Origin: Pseudogracilibacillus sp037072025
Lineage (GTDB): Bacteria > Bacillota > Bacilli > Bacillales > Amphibacillaceae
Reading direction: 5' to 3'
Length of the DNA: 64,000 nt
NCBI RefSeq assembly: GCF_037072025.1
Contig: NZ_JAXHDD010000006.1
Span: 1 to 64,000 of the forward strand
In this document: piece after piece, positions 45,176 to 53,932 of the stretch
Layout: every line of letters starts with the position of its first letter
Numbering within the stretch: the first letter of the stretch is position 1
Position numbers and translations under genes: made by a program
The notes under the pieces: generated by a model
The model's input: only the letters and a program-made list of their open reading frames with translations
Database searches by the model: none
Told to the model about the DNA's origin: nothing

Positions 45176-45575
45176 GAACGGAGCGACTTTTTTATCGATT
45201 TTAATAACGTTCGTTATTGTTATGATCACATTGCCATTACTTGTTTATTTACTTACTTATGTACAGCCAGTTAAACATAACAATGAATTGTCAGTAAACC
45301 AATTTTTTATTTTTTTGAGAAACGATGTTTTAACTTCGGAACAGGTTTACACCGACGACGACAATAAAATGTATTTTCTCTTACCTACAGATGAGGTTGC
45401 TCACATTGAACAATACCAAAATGTTATTAGGCGGCAAGTAAATGGCAGAGGGCATGAAATATATCTTCGAGATATTGATTCTTTTACTTTACAACCGATT
45501 TCATTCGGAACACAAGTAACTATTGTGACGAAAGAAGGTAGGGAATATGAGAAAAAAATCGCTCATTATGAGTGA
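45108..45575 (+). CDS. comGF: competence pseudopilus component ComGF
   Basis: The protein of up to 155 residues has a basic leader, then NGATFLSILITFVIVM, a degenerate prepilin-like hydrophobic helix. ComGF proteins are divergent. The overlap with comGE is 68 bases from GTG 45108, or 53 bases from ATG 45123; neither has an ideal ribosome binding site, so the start is uncertain. Confidence 0.8.
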   Translation: MLHGKMKRRKRKRYVSTDIRKSENGATFLSILITFVIVMITLPLLVYLLTYVQPVKHNNELSVNQFFIFLRNDVLTSEQVYTDDDNKMYFLLPTDEVAHIEQYQNVIRRQVNGRGHEIYLRDIDSFTLQPISFGTQVTIVTKEGREYEKKIAHYE

Positions 45576-45918
45576 ATCTGGTTTTTATTTACCACTTTCT
45601 ATGGTGGTAAGCATGATTGTTTTATCAGCCGTCATTACGTCCGTATTAATCTATAAAAATGAAACGAAAGTATCTTATATGCTCAAAGAACAAATAGAAG
45701 TTGAAACCCTAATTCAAATGGCAAGAGCAAAATTTAAAGAAGAGGAAGTGTATAAGAATAGGAACAGCGGGCAAATTACTTATGAGTTTCCAAGTGGAAC
45801 TACCATAATCCAATATGAAAAGATTGATACACATCAATTTACTTTACAATTTGATGTTACAACAAATGAACATTCTTATTTTACAATTCATAATAAATTA
45901 AATCTGCAATCAGAGTAA
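45547..45918 (+). CDS. comGG: competence pseudopilus component ComGG
   Basis: The 123-residue protein has a hydrophobic helix after SESGFYLPLSMVVSMIVLSA (residues about 9-28) and an extracytoplasmic beta-rich remainder. It overlaps comGF by 29 bases and ends the operon. ComGG is weakly conserved, so the call rests on position and the N-terminal pattern. Confidence 0.82.
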   Translation: MRKKSLIMSESGFYLPLSMVVSMIVLSAVITSVLIYKNETKVSYMLKEQIEVETLIQMARAKFKEEEVYKNRNSGQITYEFPSGTTIIQYEKIDTHQFTLQFDVTTNEHSYFTIHNKLNLQSE

Positions 45919-46040
45919 ATTTATCAATATCAAAGTAAATTGTTAAATTTTAAGTAACTCAACATACGATTAATTTACTTTATTTGCATCGTAGTTTATA
46001 ATGAAATTGTATTAGGTTACATAAAAGGAGGGGAAAAAGC

Positions 46041-46283
46041 ATGGATCGTATGTTTCGTGTGCTTGCCTTTTGGACAGGTATATTTACTATAATGTTTTAT
46101 GTTGGTGAAATGTATACTACTTCAGTTTTATTCCTAGTTCAAACGGCTTTTTTCCTAACGCTTAGTTATCTGAAGCTATCAGAACGAATGTATATGTATT
46201 TGTTCGGTGCGTATTTAACAGTGTTTATGATTGGGTTTACATGGTATACAGAATTTATTATGGTACCTGGATTCGGTCACTAA
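46041..46283 (+). CDS. yqgY: DUF2626 membrane protein
   Basis: The 80-residue protein has three hydrophobic helices and a start MDRMFRVLAFWTGIFTIMFY that fits the DUF2626 family, to which B. subtilis YqgY belongs. AGGAGGGG precedes the ATG. It has its own terminator, convergent with yqhG. Function is unknown. Confidence 0.85.
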   Translation: MDRMFRVLAFWTGIFTIMFYVGEMYTTSVLFLVQTAFFLTLSYLKLSERMYMYLFGAYLTVFMIGFTWYTEFIMVPGFGH

Positions 46284-46286
46284 ACG

Positions 46287-46327
46287 AAATCCTCTACAGG
46301 GCTATTGGCCAAAGTAGAGGATTTTTC
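46287..46327. terminator. terminator between convergent genes
   Basis: AAATCCTCTAC / GTAGAGGATTT is followed by TTCATTTTTTT, between the DUF2626 gene and yqhG. Confidence 0.85.
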
Positions 46328-47153
46328 ATTTTTTTATGCTATTTGCAAAGCTATGTCTTAAATAAATGATACCACCGTTAACAATTTCATAAGTGATTTT
46401 TGGTTCTAATCTAGCAGTGATATCTTCTAGTTCTTTTTCCATTTCATCTTTATTGTCTTCATCACTTTCATAAAAGTGGTGGATCATCGCTATTTCTTCT
46501 TCTAGAAGTTTTAATGATTCAACTGCCCAGTCATGTTCTTGTTTCATCACATAATCATGTATATACTTTTCTATCCGTAAAAATCCACTGTTCACTTTAA
46601 TCAGTGGTGAAATTGTATAGCAATGATCAGAAATTGTAGGTGCAAATTCAACATTTTCGAGTTGTTCCATCATATCAAGTATGAGAGTACCATTAATCAA
46701 ATTTAATCCGATTGAAAAAAGCTCTTCCTTTTTTTGTTTTCCTTCATACATAATACAATAATTAAGCAGGAGCCAAGGATGAAGCATAGTATTGTTACTT
46801 ACATTTACTTCTTCAAATAGATGAATAATCTTAGCTGTTTTTCTTAAATAACGATATATTTGCTCTAGTCTTGGACTTCCAAAGTGGATCCATTCTCCTT
46901 CTTTTTCCATTTTATTGGGATCTAAAATAAATGTTAGTTTTTTTGGCTGACCAACGTTCCCAGTAGCCTCCATATATTGCCAGTAGAAGGGGCGGTTCAT
47001 CAATGCTTTATCCATCTCGATTGTTAGTTGTACAGCTAGTTTACCCTGTTCTATTTTGTTCACTTCACAGTGATTAGCAGTAAAGAAGTTTATTAAAAAT
47101 TTTTCTATATCTACTTGTTTATCCATAGTTTTCCTCATCCCGTTTATCATCAC
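46326..47153 (-). CDS. yqhG: YqhG family protein
   Basis: The 275-residue soluble protein has many acidic residues and no membrane segment. It overlaps the 3' end of the yqhH helicase gene by 35 bases, matching the yqhH-yqhG pair that lies divergent from gcvT in B. subtilis. A start at the second Met or later is possible. Function is unknown; co-occurrence suggests it works with the helicase. Confidence 0.82.
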   Translation of the reverse strand: MMINGMRKTMDKQVDIEKFLINFFTANHCEVNKIEQGKLAVQLTIEMDKALMNRPFYWQYMEATGNVGQPKKLTFILDPNKMEKEGEWIHFGSPRLEQIYRYLRKTAKIIHLFEEVNVSNNTMLHPWLLLNYCIMYEGKQKKEELFSIGLNLINGTLILDMMEQLENVEFAPTISDHCYTISPLIKVNSGFLRIEKYIHDYVMKQEHDWAVESLKLLEEEIAMIHHFYESDEDNKDEMEKELEDITARLEPKITYEIVNGGIIYLRHSFANSIKK

Positions 47154-48768
47154 TCAAATCATGTATGACCGAAACGAAATTATCCAACTTAATCTTCATT
47201 TCACCAACGGAAGTTGATCGATCCATAATCTGCATGAATTCATTTTCCATACTATCAATTTGTAAAGTTGCTAAAATCTTGTCTAATTTACCTATAACGC
47301 GTTCAAATACATCAATTTTTTCGTACAATAATTTCATAATATGTTCTTCAATTGTGTTTTCTATTGCAAAATTATAAATGTGTATATTATGATCTTGTCC
47401 AAAACGGTGAATTCGACCTATTCGTTGTTCTAGCCTCATTGGATTCCAAGGCAGATCATAATTAATAATATATTTACAGAACTGTAGGTTTATTCCTTCT
47501 CCACCAGCTTCTGTTGCTAGGAAAACTTGGGCGTTATTTTTGAATAATTGCCTTATCCAATCTTTTCTTCCACGTTTTAACCCTCCCCTAAAAGCAACGG
47601 ATGTAATATTATGCTGTTGTAGATACCATTGTAAATAATATTGAGAAGCACGATATTCAGTAAATACAATAATCTTTTCATCGCCAATTTCTTGAATTAA
47701 TTCTACTAATTTTTTTGCTTTCGTATGGTGAGGAAGCATAGCAATTTCATTCATAATCTCTTCACTCGCCGCTTTAATTTGTTCATTTTTACTATTTTGT
47801 AAAGACAAATAACAAGCCTCTCTAGATGAACACAATTCCCGTAAAAACGTAATTTTGGATAGACTTGTAAATGAATCGAACAAGTCATGTAGTTGATCGT
47901 AAACTTTTTGTTCCTCTTTTGAAAATGTTAACCAGACAGAATGAATATTTCTTTCAACATCTTTTAACAAAGTGTCTTTTCTAAGGTTACGAACCATCAC
48001 TTTTTGAATAAGTTTATTTAAATAAGTATCTTCAAGATTGTCGACAGTCTTCTTACCAAATCGTTCAATAAAAGATTCATAACTACCTAAATAACCAGGT
48101 TTTAATATCGAAACTAAATTAAACACTTCTATAATTTTATTTTGAACAGGTGTTGCTGTTAAGAGTAGGCAGTATTTTTTCTTTAACGATCTTGCGAAAC
48201 TGTAGTTTAATGTTTTATGGTTTTTTAATTTATGTGCTTCGTCAATAATAACCATATCAAAATTTAACTTCAATATATTCTCACGGTGTGGATCTCGTTT
48301 TGCCATATCAATAGAAGTGACAAAAATTGGATGGTCATCCCAATTATAATTTTTTCGATAACTCGCTGCCGGTATATAAAATTTTTCATGTAATTCAGTG
48401 ATCCACTGATTCACTAAAGAGGCAGGGACTAATAACAAAGCATTTTTTACTAATCCTCTAATCATATATTCTTTCAAGATTAATCCTGCTTCGATCGTTT
48501 TACCAAGACCAACCTCATCTGCTAAAATGGCTCGACCATTCATCTCCTGGATAACTGTTTTTGCAGTATCCACTTGATGGTCTAAGAAATTAACATGTGG
48601 TAGATAGGAAAGAACTTTCAATTCATTAAAATCTTTTGCTATCGTAGCTTTTTTCATTTGGTAATTAAGTTTAAAAAGCTCCCAATCTGTTAAATTTTTA
48701 TTTTTTCCTATTGCTTTATTCATTTGATCGAGAAACGCTTCATCTTTATTGATAATGATATTTGCCAT
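47119..48768 (-). CDS. yqhH: SNF2-family DEAD/DEAH helicase YqhH
   Basis: The protein of about 549 residues has a Swi2/Snf2 motor: ADEVGLGKTIEAGLILKEY (motif I), VIIDEAHKLKN (motif II, DEAH), LLTATPVQN (III), TEAGGEGINLQFC (V) and QRIGRIHRFGQ (VI). It resembles the RapA/HepA group. ATG 48768 has AAGGGGA upstream on the minus strand; the open frame continues 31 codons further upstream into a repeat that is not coding. It is divergent from gcvT. Confidence 0.92.
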   Translation of the reverse strand: MANIIINKDEAFLDQMNKAIGKNKNLTDWELFKLNYQMKKATIAKDFNELKVLSYLPHVNFLDHQVDTAKTVIQEMNGRAILADEVGLGKTIEAGLILKEYMIRGLVKNALLLVPASLVNQWITELHEKFYIPAASYRKNYNWDDHPIFVTSIDMAKRDPHRENILKLNFDMVIIDEAHKLKNHKTLNYSFARSLKKKYCLLLTATPVQNKIIEVFNLVSILKPGYLGSYESFIERFGKKTVDNLEDTYLNKLIQKVMVRNLRKDTLLKDVERNIHSVWLTFSKEEQKVYDQLHDLFDSFTSLSKITFLRELCSSREACYLSLQNSKNEQIKAASEEIMNEIAMLPHHTKAKKLVELIQEIGDEKIIVFTEYRASQYYLQWYLQQHNITSVAFRGGLKRGRKDWIRQLFKNNAQVFLATEAGGEGINLQFCKYIINYDLPWNPMRLEQRIGRIHRFGQDHNIHIYNFAIENTIEEHIMKLLYEKIDVFERVIGKLDKILATLQIDSMENEFMQIMDRSTSVGEMKIKLDNFVSVIHDLSDDKRDEENYG

Positions 48769-48861
48769 ACGAATCCCCTTTTTTGGCAGATAAGAAAGTA
48801 TAAAACTTTCATACTGCATAAGTGCAACTATAGTTCTCGCCAAGGCTTGGCGAGAAGCCAA
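48769..48861 (-). repeat. repeat-derived leader of yqhH with a 23-base palindrome
   Basis: On the minus strand this leader matches the tail of the tRNA operon (29655-29702) over about 45 bases. At 48834-48856 lies a perfect palindrome (arms TTCTCGCCAAG / CTTGGCGAGAA around a central G/C). The combination sits directly upstream of the yqhH start. Confidence 0.6.
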
Positions 48862-49054
48862 GTATTCTAAAAATCAGGTTTATGTAAAATAGGATGTTAA
48901 AAAAAATAAATAAAGGGTAATACATATAGTATGAACAAGTTTGTCCGATTTATAATCTTCTTATTTTGGGAAAATGTTCAATAAAAGTAAAGAATAGTTC
49001 ATAGATATGCTAATGAAGTCAAAAATTTTATAATCCTCTAAAGGAGGGATTTAT

Positions 49055-50167
49055 ATGGAGCAGTTAAAACGTACTCCTTTGTATAGAGAATATAAGGAGA
49101 ATGCTAAGTTTATTAACTTTTTCGGATGGGAACTACCTGTTCAATTTACTGGAGTTATTCACGAACATGAAGTAACACGAACGAAAGCGAGCTTATTTGA
49201 TGTTTCACATATGGGGCAAATAGTTATTAAAGGGGCAGGAAGTAAGAATTTCCTTCAATATATGGTCACGAATGATGTAGCAAAATTAGTACCAAATAAA
49301 ATACAATATACACCCATGTGTAATGAAAAAGGAGGTACCATTGATGATTTTTTAATTTATATGATCGCTGACGATGAATATCTACTTGTCGTTAATGCTA
49401 GTAATATCGAAAAAGATGTCACTTGGTTAAAAAAGCACGCAGTACATTATAAGGATGTCTCTATCATTGATAAGTCAGATACGTACGCATTATTAGCTTT
49501 ACAAGGACCATTTGCTGAGAAAATTTTACAAAAGCTGACAGATGAATCACTTAAAGCATTAAAATATTTTTCCTTTTCCCCTAATACGCAAATAAAAGAA
49601 CTTCCGGAGCAAGTGATTATCTCTCGTACCGGATATACAGGAGAAGATGGTTTTGAAATTTATGTAAAAAAACAAGTAAGTCGTAAACTTTGGAATCTAT
49701 TATTAGAAACGGGTAAGGAATTTGGTTTGGAACCAGCTGGACTCGGGGCAAGAGATACACTTCGTTTTGAAGCCTGTTTACCGTTATACGGACAAGAATT
49801 ATCTGAATGGATTACACCTATAGAGGCTGGACTCGCTTTTGCTGTCAAATTGAATAAAAATAGTGATTTTATAGGAAAACAAGTATTAAAAAGGCAGATG
49901 AAGAATGGAATTAATAAACAAATTGTCGGTATAGAAATGATTGAAAAAGGGATTCCAAGAATAGGCTATTCTGTTTTTAATGAACGGGAGAAAGAGGTAG
50001 GAACTGTCACTTCAGGTACGTTTTCGCCAACATTAAAGAAAAACTTAGGGTTAGCTCTTATTGATGTGAAAGAAATTAGCATAGGCAGTACGGTATGGGT
50101 GGAAATTCGTAAACGAAAAGTAAAAGCGATGATAGTTAAAACACCTTTTTATAGACGTGAAAGATGA
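49055..50167 (+). CDS. gcvT: glycine cleavage system T protein (aminomethyltransferase)
   Basis: The 370-residue enzyme has the GcvT fold: SLFDVSHMGQ, the folate-binding Asp region in YTGEDGFEIY and GLGARDTLRFEACLPLYGQE (in part). It moves the aminomethyl carbon from H protein to THF. AAGGAGG precedes the ATG. gcvPA and gcvPB follow. No glycine riboswitch is visible in the 190 bases upstream, unlike B. subtilis. Confidence 0.97.
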   Translation: MEQLKRTPLYREYKENAKFINFFGWELPVQFTGVIHEHEVTRTKASLFDVSHMGQIVIKGAGSKNFLQYMVTNDVAKLVPNKIQYTPMCNEKGGTIDDFLIYMIADDEYLLVVNASNIEKDVTWLKKHAVHYKDVSIIDKSDTYALLALQGPFAEKILQKLTDESLKALKYFSFSPNTQIKELPEQVIISRTGYTGEDGFEIYVKKQVSRKLWNLLLETGKEFGLEPAGLGARDTLRFEACLPLYGQELSEWITPIEAGLAFAVKLNKNSDFIGKQVLKRQMKNGINKQIVGIEMIEKGIPRIGYSVFNEREKEVGTVTSGTFSPTLKKNLGLALIDVKEISIGSTVWVEIRKRKVKAMIVKTPFYRRER

Positions 50168-50192
50168 TCAATAATCGAAGGAGGAGGAAAAG

Positions 50193-51545
50193 ATGGGGTT
50201 TAGGTATTTGCCGATGACAGAGGAAGATAAACAAGCAATGCTCAAGAAGATTGGGGTACTTTCAACGGATGTTTTTTTTGCTGATATACCGGAGGAGGTT
50301 CGGTTCAAAGGAGAGTATCAGTTACAAGAAGCTTTAAGTGAATATGAGCTAAAAAAGGAAATGAGCCGATTAGCCAATAAAAATATAAGTTTAAATGAAT
50401 ATAGTTCTTTTTTAGGTGCTGGAGTGTATCAACATTTTATTCCGTCGGTAGTTAACCATATTATTTCACGTTCTGAATTTTATACTGCTTACACACCTTA
50501 TCAACCAGAAATTTCTCAAGGCGAACTGCAAGCAATCTTTGAATTTCAAACAATGATAGCTGAACTAACAGGTATGGAGATCGCTAATTCATCTTTATAT
50601 GATGGTGGAACGGCGCTTGGAGAAGCAGTCAATTTAAGTTATGGGCATACCAAGCGGACAAAAGTGCTTGTTTCAAAAACGGTTCATCCAGAATATATCG
50701 ATGTTATTCATACGTACGGAAAAGGATTTAATCTAGAAATAATAGAAATAGATCATAAGGATGGAATGACCGATGTAGATAAGATAGAGCAATTATTGGA
50801 TGATAATACAGCAAGTGTCATTGTTCAGTATCCAAACTTTTTCGGTTTAATTGAACCTTTAAAGCAAATAAACGAACGGATAAAAAAGAATGAGGGCACT
50901 TTGTTTATTACATCAAGTAATCCACTTGCATTAGGTTATTTAGCTCCCCCTGGTGAATTTGGCGCAGATATAGTAGTAGGAGATACACAAGTATTTGGTA
51001 TACCTACCCAATTCGGGGGTCCACACTGTGGTTATATGGCTACTAAAAAGAAATATATGAGAAAAATACCCGGCCGTTTAGTCGGTCAAACTACAGATGA
51101 AAATGGCGTCCATGGATTTGTATTAACATTGCAGGCAAGAGAACAACATATTCGACGTGATAAAGCCACGTCCAATATTTGTTCTAATCAAGCATTGTAT
51201 GCATTAGCAAGCTCAGTAGCAATGAGTGCCCTAGGCAAACAAGGTGTCCCAGAAGTGGCGTATAGAAATATGCAAAAAGCACGATATTTAAAACAAGAAA
51301 TCGAAAAAAGATCTATTCCCATTCCATTTAAAGGATCTTTTTTTAATGAATTTGTCATTAATTTAAAAAAATCAATTAAAGATGTAAATAATAAATTACT
51401 AGAAAAACAAATTATTGGTGGATATGATTTAGGTTTACTTTCTCCTGAATTTAAAGGACATATGTTAGTTTCCGCAACAGAAATAAAAACGAAAGATGAG
51501 ATAGATCATTTTGTAAAAGAATTGGGGGATATCTATGAACAGTAA
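50193..51545 (+). CDS. gcvPA: glycine dehydrogenase (decarboxylating) subunit 1
   Basis: The 450-residue subunit has the N-terminal signature FLGAGVYQHFIPSVV, and NSSLYDGGTALGEA. It is the non-PLP-lysine half of the two-part P protein and pairs with GcvPB. GGAGGAGG precedes the ATG. It overlaps gcvPB by 11 bases. Confidence 0.97.
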   Translation: MGFRYLPMTEEDKQAMLKKIGVLSTDVFFADIPEEVRFKGEYQLQEALSEYELKKEMSRLANKNISLNEYSSFLGAGVYQHFIPSVVNHIISRSEFYTAYTPYQPEISQGELQAIFEFQTMIAELTGMEIANSSLYDGGTALGEAVNLSYGHTKRTKVLVSKTVHPEYIDVIHTYGKGFNLEIIEIDHKDGMTDVDKIEQLLDDNTASVIVQYPNFFGLIEPLKQINERIKKNEGTLFITSSNPLALGYLAPPGEFGADIVVGDTQVFGIPTQFGGPHCGYMATKKKYMRKIPGRLVGQTTDENGVHGFVLTLQAREQHIRRDKATSNICSNQALYALASSVAMSALGKQGVPEVAYRNMQKARYLKQEIEKRSIPIPFKGSFFNEFVINLKKSIKDVNNKLLEKQIIGGYDLGLLSPEFKGHMLVSATEIKTKDEIDHFVKELGDIYEQ

Positions 51546-52995
51546 AACATTTCCACTTATTTTTGAACGTTCAAATCCGGGGAGAAAAAGCTATAGTATT
51601 CCATCAATAGATACGGAACAGGAAGTAAACGATATTGATCCTATTTATATTCGAAAGAAACCTGCTAGACTACCTGAAGTTAGTGAGCTAGATCTGATTC
51701 GGCATTACACGGCATTATCAAAACGAAATTTCGGTATTGATTCAGGATTTTATCCATTAGGATCTTGTACGATGAAATATAATCCGAAAATTAATGAAGA
51801 TGTCGCACGTCTTGACGGATTTGCCAACATCCATCCCAATCAGCCTGTAAAAACTGTACAAGGAGCACTTGAAGTAATGTTTTATCTCCAGAAATCGTTA
51901 GAAGCAATAACCGGTATGCACGAAGTTTCCTTACAGCCAGCTGCAGGAGCTCACGGAGAATGGACTGCGTTAATGATGATTCGTGCGTTTCATGAAGAAA
52001 ACGGGGATTTAAAACGTACAAAAGTGCTAATACCCGATTCTGCTCATGGAACCAATCCAGCATCTGCAACCGTTGCTGGTTTTGAGTCTGTTACGGTAAA
52101 ATCGAATGAAAATGGCTTGGTTGATCTTGACGATTTAAAACGTGTTGTCGATGACAATACTGCTGCGCTAATGCTGACAAATCCAAATACATTAGGTTTA
52201 TTTGAAACGGAAATAATTGAAATCGCAAACATTGTCCACGATGTCGGTGGAAAATTATATTATGACGGAGCAAACTTAAATGCGATAATGGGGTATGTTC
52301 GGCCCGGAGACATGGGATTTGATGCCGTTCATTTAAATTTGCATAAAACATTTACTGGTCCACATGGCGGCGGGGGACCTGGGTCAGGCCCAATTGGTGT
52401 AACAAAAGAATTGGCGCCATTTCTACCAAAACCTACAATAGTAAAACGAAATGGGGCGTATGATTTTGAGTATAATCGACCAAGAGCCATTGGGCGGGTA
52501 AAACCTTATTACGGGAATTTTGGAATTAATTTAAGAGCTTATACGTATATTCGATCAATGGGAGCTGAGGGGCTAAAAAAAGTCAGTGAATATGCTGTGT
52601 TAAATGCTAATTATTTGATGCGTAGGTTAGAAGAAGAATTTGAACTTCCATATCCTGTACATTGTAAACATGAATTTGTTTTATCTGGTCGTAAGCAAAA
52701 GCAATTAGGTGTGCGAACATTAGACATGGCAAAACGAATACTTGATTATGGGTTCCATCCGCCGACAATTTATTTTCCGCTTAACGTAGAAGAAGCACTA
52801 ATGATAGAACCTACGGAGACCGAATCAAAAGATACATTGGATGAATTTATTGAAGTCATGTTAGAAATAGCAAGAGATGTGAGAGAGAATCCGGAAATCG
52901 TTCAAGATGCTCCCCATTATACAGTAGTAAAAAGAATGGATGAAACAAGAGCGGCTAGAAAACCAGTGCTAAAATATGATGGATTTAACGAATAA
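51535..52995 (+). CDS. gcvPB: glycine dehydrogenase (decarboxylating) subunit 2
   Basis: The 486-residue subunit carries the PLP-binding lysine in HLNLHKTFTGPHGGGGPGSG and the substrate motif QPAAGAHGEWT. Together with GcvPA it decarboxylates glycine and loads the lipoyl group of GcvH, which is not in this window. A GGGGGAT site inside gcvPA precedes the ATG. It is followed by the repeat-rich island. Confidence 0.97.
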   Translation: MNSKTFPLIFERSNPGRKSYSIPSIDTEQEVNDIDPIYIRKKPARLPEVSELDLIRHYTALSKRNFGIDSGFYPLGSCTMKYNPKINEDVARLDGFANIHPNQPVKTVQGALEVMFYLQKSLEAITGMHEVSLQPAAGAHGEWTALMMIRAFHEENGDLKRTKVLIPDSAHGTNPASATVAGFESVTVKSNENGLVDLDDLKRVVDDNTAALMLTNPNTLGLFETEIIEIANIVHDVGGKLYYDGANLNAIMGYVRPGDMGFDAVHLNLHKTFTGPHGGGGPGSGPIGVTKELAPFLPKPTIVKRNGAYDFEYNRPRAIGRVKPYYGNFGINLRAYTYIRSMGAEGLKKVSEYAVLNANYLMRRLEEEFELPYPVHCKHEFVLSGRKQKQLGVRTLDMAKRILDYGFHPPTIYFPLNVEEALMIEPTETESKDTLDEFIEVMLEIARDVRENPEIVQDAPHYTVVKRMDETRAARKPVLKYDGFNE

Positions 52996-53200
52996 TTGCG
53001 GTACTAGTAGCAACTAAACTTTCCATAAAGATAAAAGAAAGGCTTCAGAACGTAACTATATAAATGCACAGGATTTTTAGTACGTGGTTGAAGAATACTG
53101 TGACATAACTATTTATCACCGTTGGGGAAAAGTGACTCTACCTCCACTCCGGAATGTGAGTCGATTAACAACATGTAGAGTCGTCCAGATCTAAGAGGTC
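52996..53200. other. gene-free stretch after gcvPB
   Basis: I see no gene, and no clear terminator right after gcvPB. Near its right end (about 53154-53210) short GAGTCG-containing units resemble those on the other side of the tandem array. Confidence 0.5.
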
Positions 53201-53208
53201 GATCTGCA

Positions 53209-53735
53209 AGACGGGCATGTTTCGATAATAATCGTGCCCGTTTTGGGTAAGAGTCGTGGAAAACGGGCATGTTTTGATCTTAATCGTGCCCGTTTTGGGT
53301 GAGGGTCATGGAAAACGGGCATGTTTTGATGTTAATCGTGCCCGTTTTGGGTGAGAGTCATGGAAAACGGGCATGTTTCAATGTTAATCGTGCCGGTTTT
53401 GGGTGGGGGTCATGGAAAACGGGCATGTTTCGATGTTAATCGTGCCCGTTTTGGGTGAGAGTCGTGTAAAACGGGCATGTTTCGATAATAATCGTGCCCG
53501 TTTTGGGTGAGGGTCATGGAAAACGGGCATGTTTTGATGTTAATCGTGCCCGTTTTGGGTGGGGATCATGGAAAACGGGCATGTTTTGATGTTAATCGTG
53601 CCCGTTTTGGGTAAGAGTCGTGGAAAACGGGCATGTTTTGATGTTAATCGTGCCCGTTTTGGGTAAGAGTCATGGAAAACGGGCATGTTTCGATGTTAAT
53701 CGTGCCCGTTTTGGGTGGGGGTCATGGAAACGGCG
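53209..53735. repeat. tandem array of ten 52-bp hairpin units
   Basis: ACGGGCATG recurs at 53211, 53263, 53315, 53367, 53419, 53471, 53523, 53575, 53627 and 53679, exactly 52 bases apart, ending in a broken eleventh unit at 53729. Each unit holds an inverted repeat AAAACGGGCA / TGCCCGTTTT around a 17-base loop, then a GGGT-GAGAGTCATGG-type linker that varies slightly. The period is not a multiple of three, so it is not coding. Each hairpin has A and T tracts and looks terminator-like in both directions. Confidence 0.9.
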
Positions 53736-53812
53736 AGTCTTTTTCAAACATGTTGAGTCGATTTGAAACATGTCGAGTCTTTTTCCAAGATGTCGAGTCG
53801 ATCCGTATCGAT
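53736..53812. repeat. 20-bp GAGTC repeat units flanking the array
   Basis: About four units of 20 bases follow the array, each starting GAGTC and most ending in an ACATGT or AGATGT motif (for example GAGTCGATTTGAAACATGTC). Two or three degenerate units of the same type lie before the array (about 53150-53205), so the 52-bp array appears to sit inside an older 20-bp array. Confidence 0.6.
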
Positions 53813-53871
53813 TTATTAATAAGCAGAGCCTTACGTCGCAGTTTATGGATATTAGTAATTAAAGTTAAAAG

Positions 53872-53929
53872 AAAATCCGAACTAGTTTGATCTTCAAAAT
53901 GAAATGAAGTTTGCACTAGTTCGGATTTT
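53872..53929. terminator. strong inverted repeat, terminator-like
   Basis: Fifteen-base arms AAAATCCGAACTAGT and ACTAGTTCGGATTTT enclose 28 bases and are followed by TTTCT. It lies between the repeat array and the composite MITE. Confidence 0.65.
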
Positions 53930-53932
53930 TTC

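Noticed and set aside
48769..48861. N-terminal extension of YqhH by 31 residues
   Set aside because: The extra codons fall in a repeat that also occurs in the tRNA operon tail, and AAGGGGA is placed for the ATG at 48768.
53209..53735. CRISPR array
   Set aside because: The 52-base period has conserved linkers as well as arms, with no variable spacers, and no cas genes are near.
53672..53916. Two opposite 64-72 codon frames at the end of the tandem array
   Set aside because: They start or end in repeats and cross a strong inverted repeat; no coding signal is visible.
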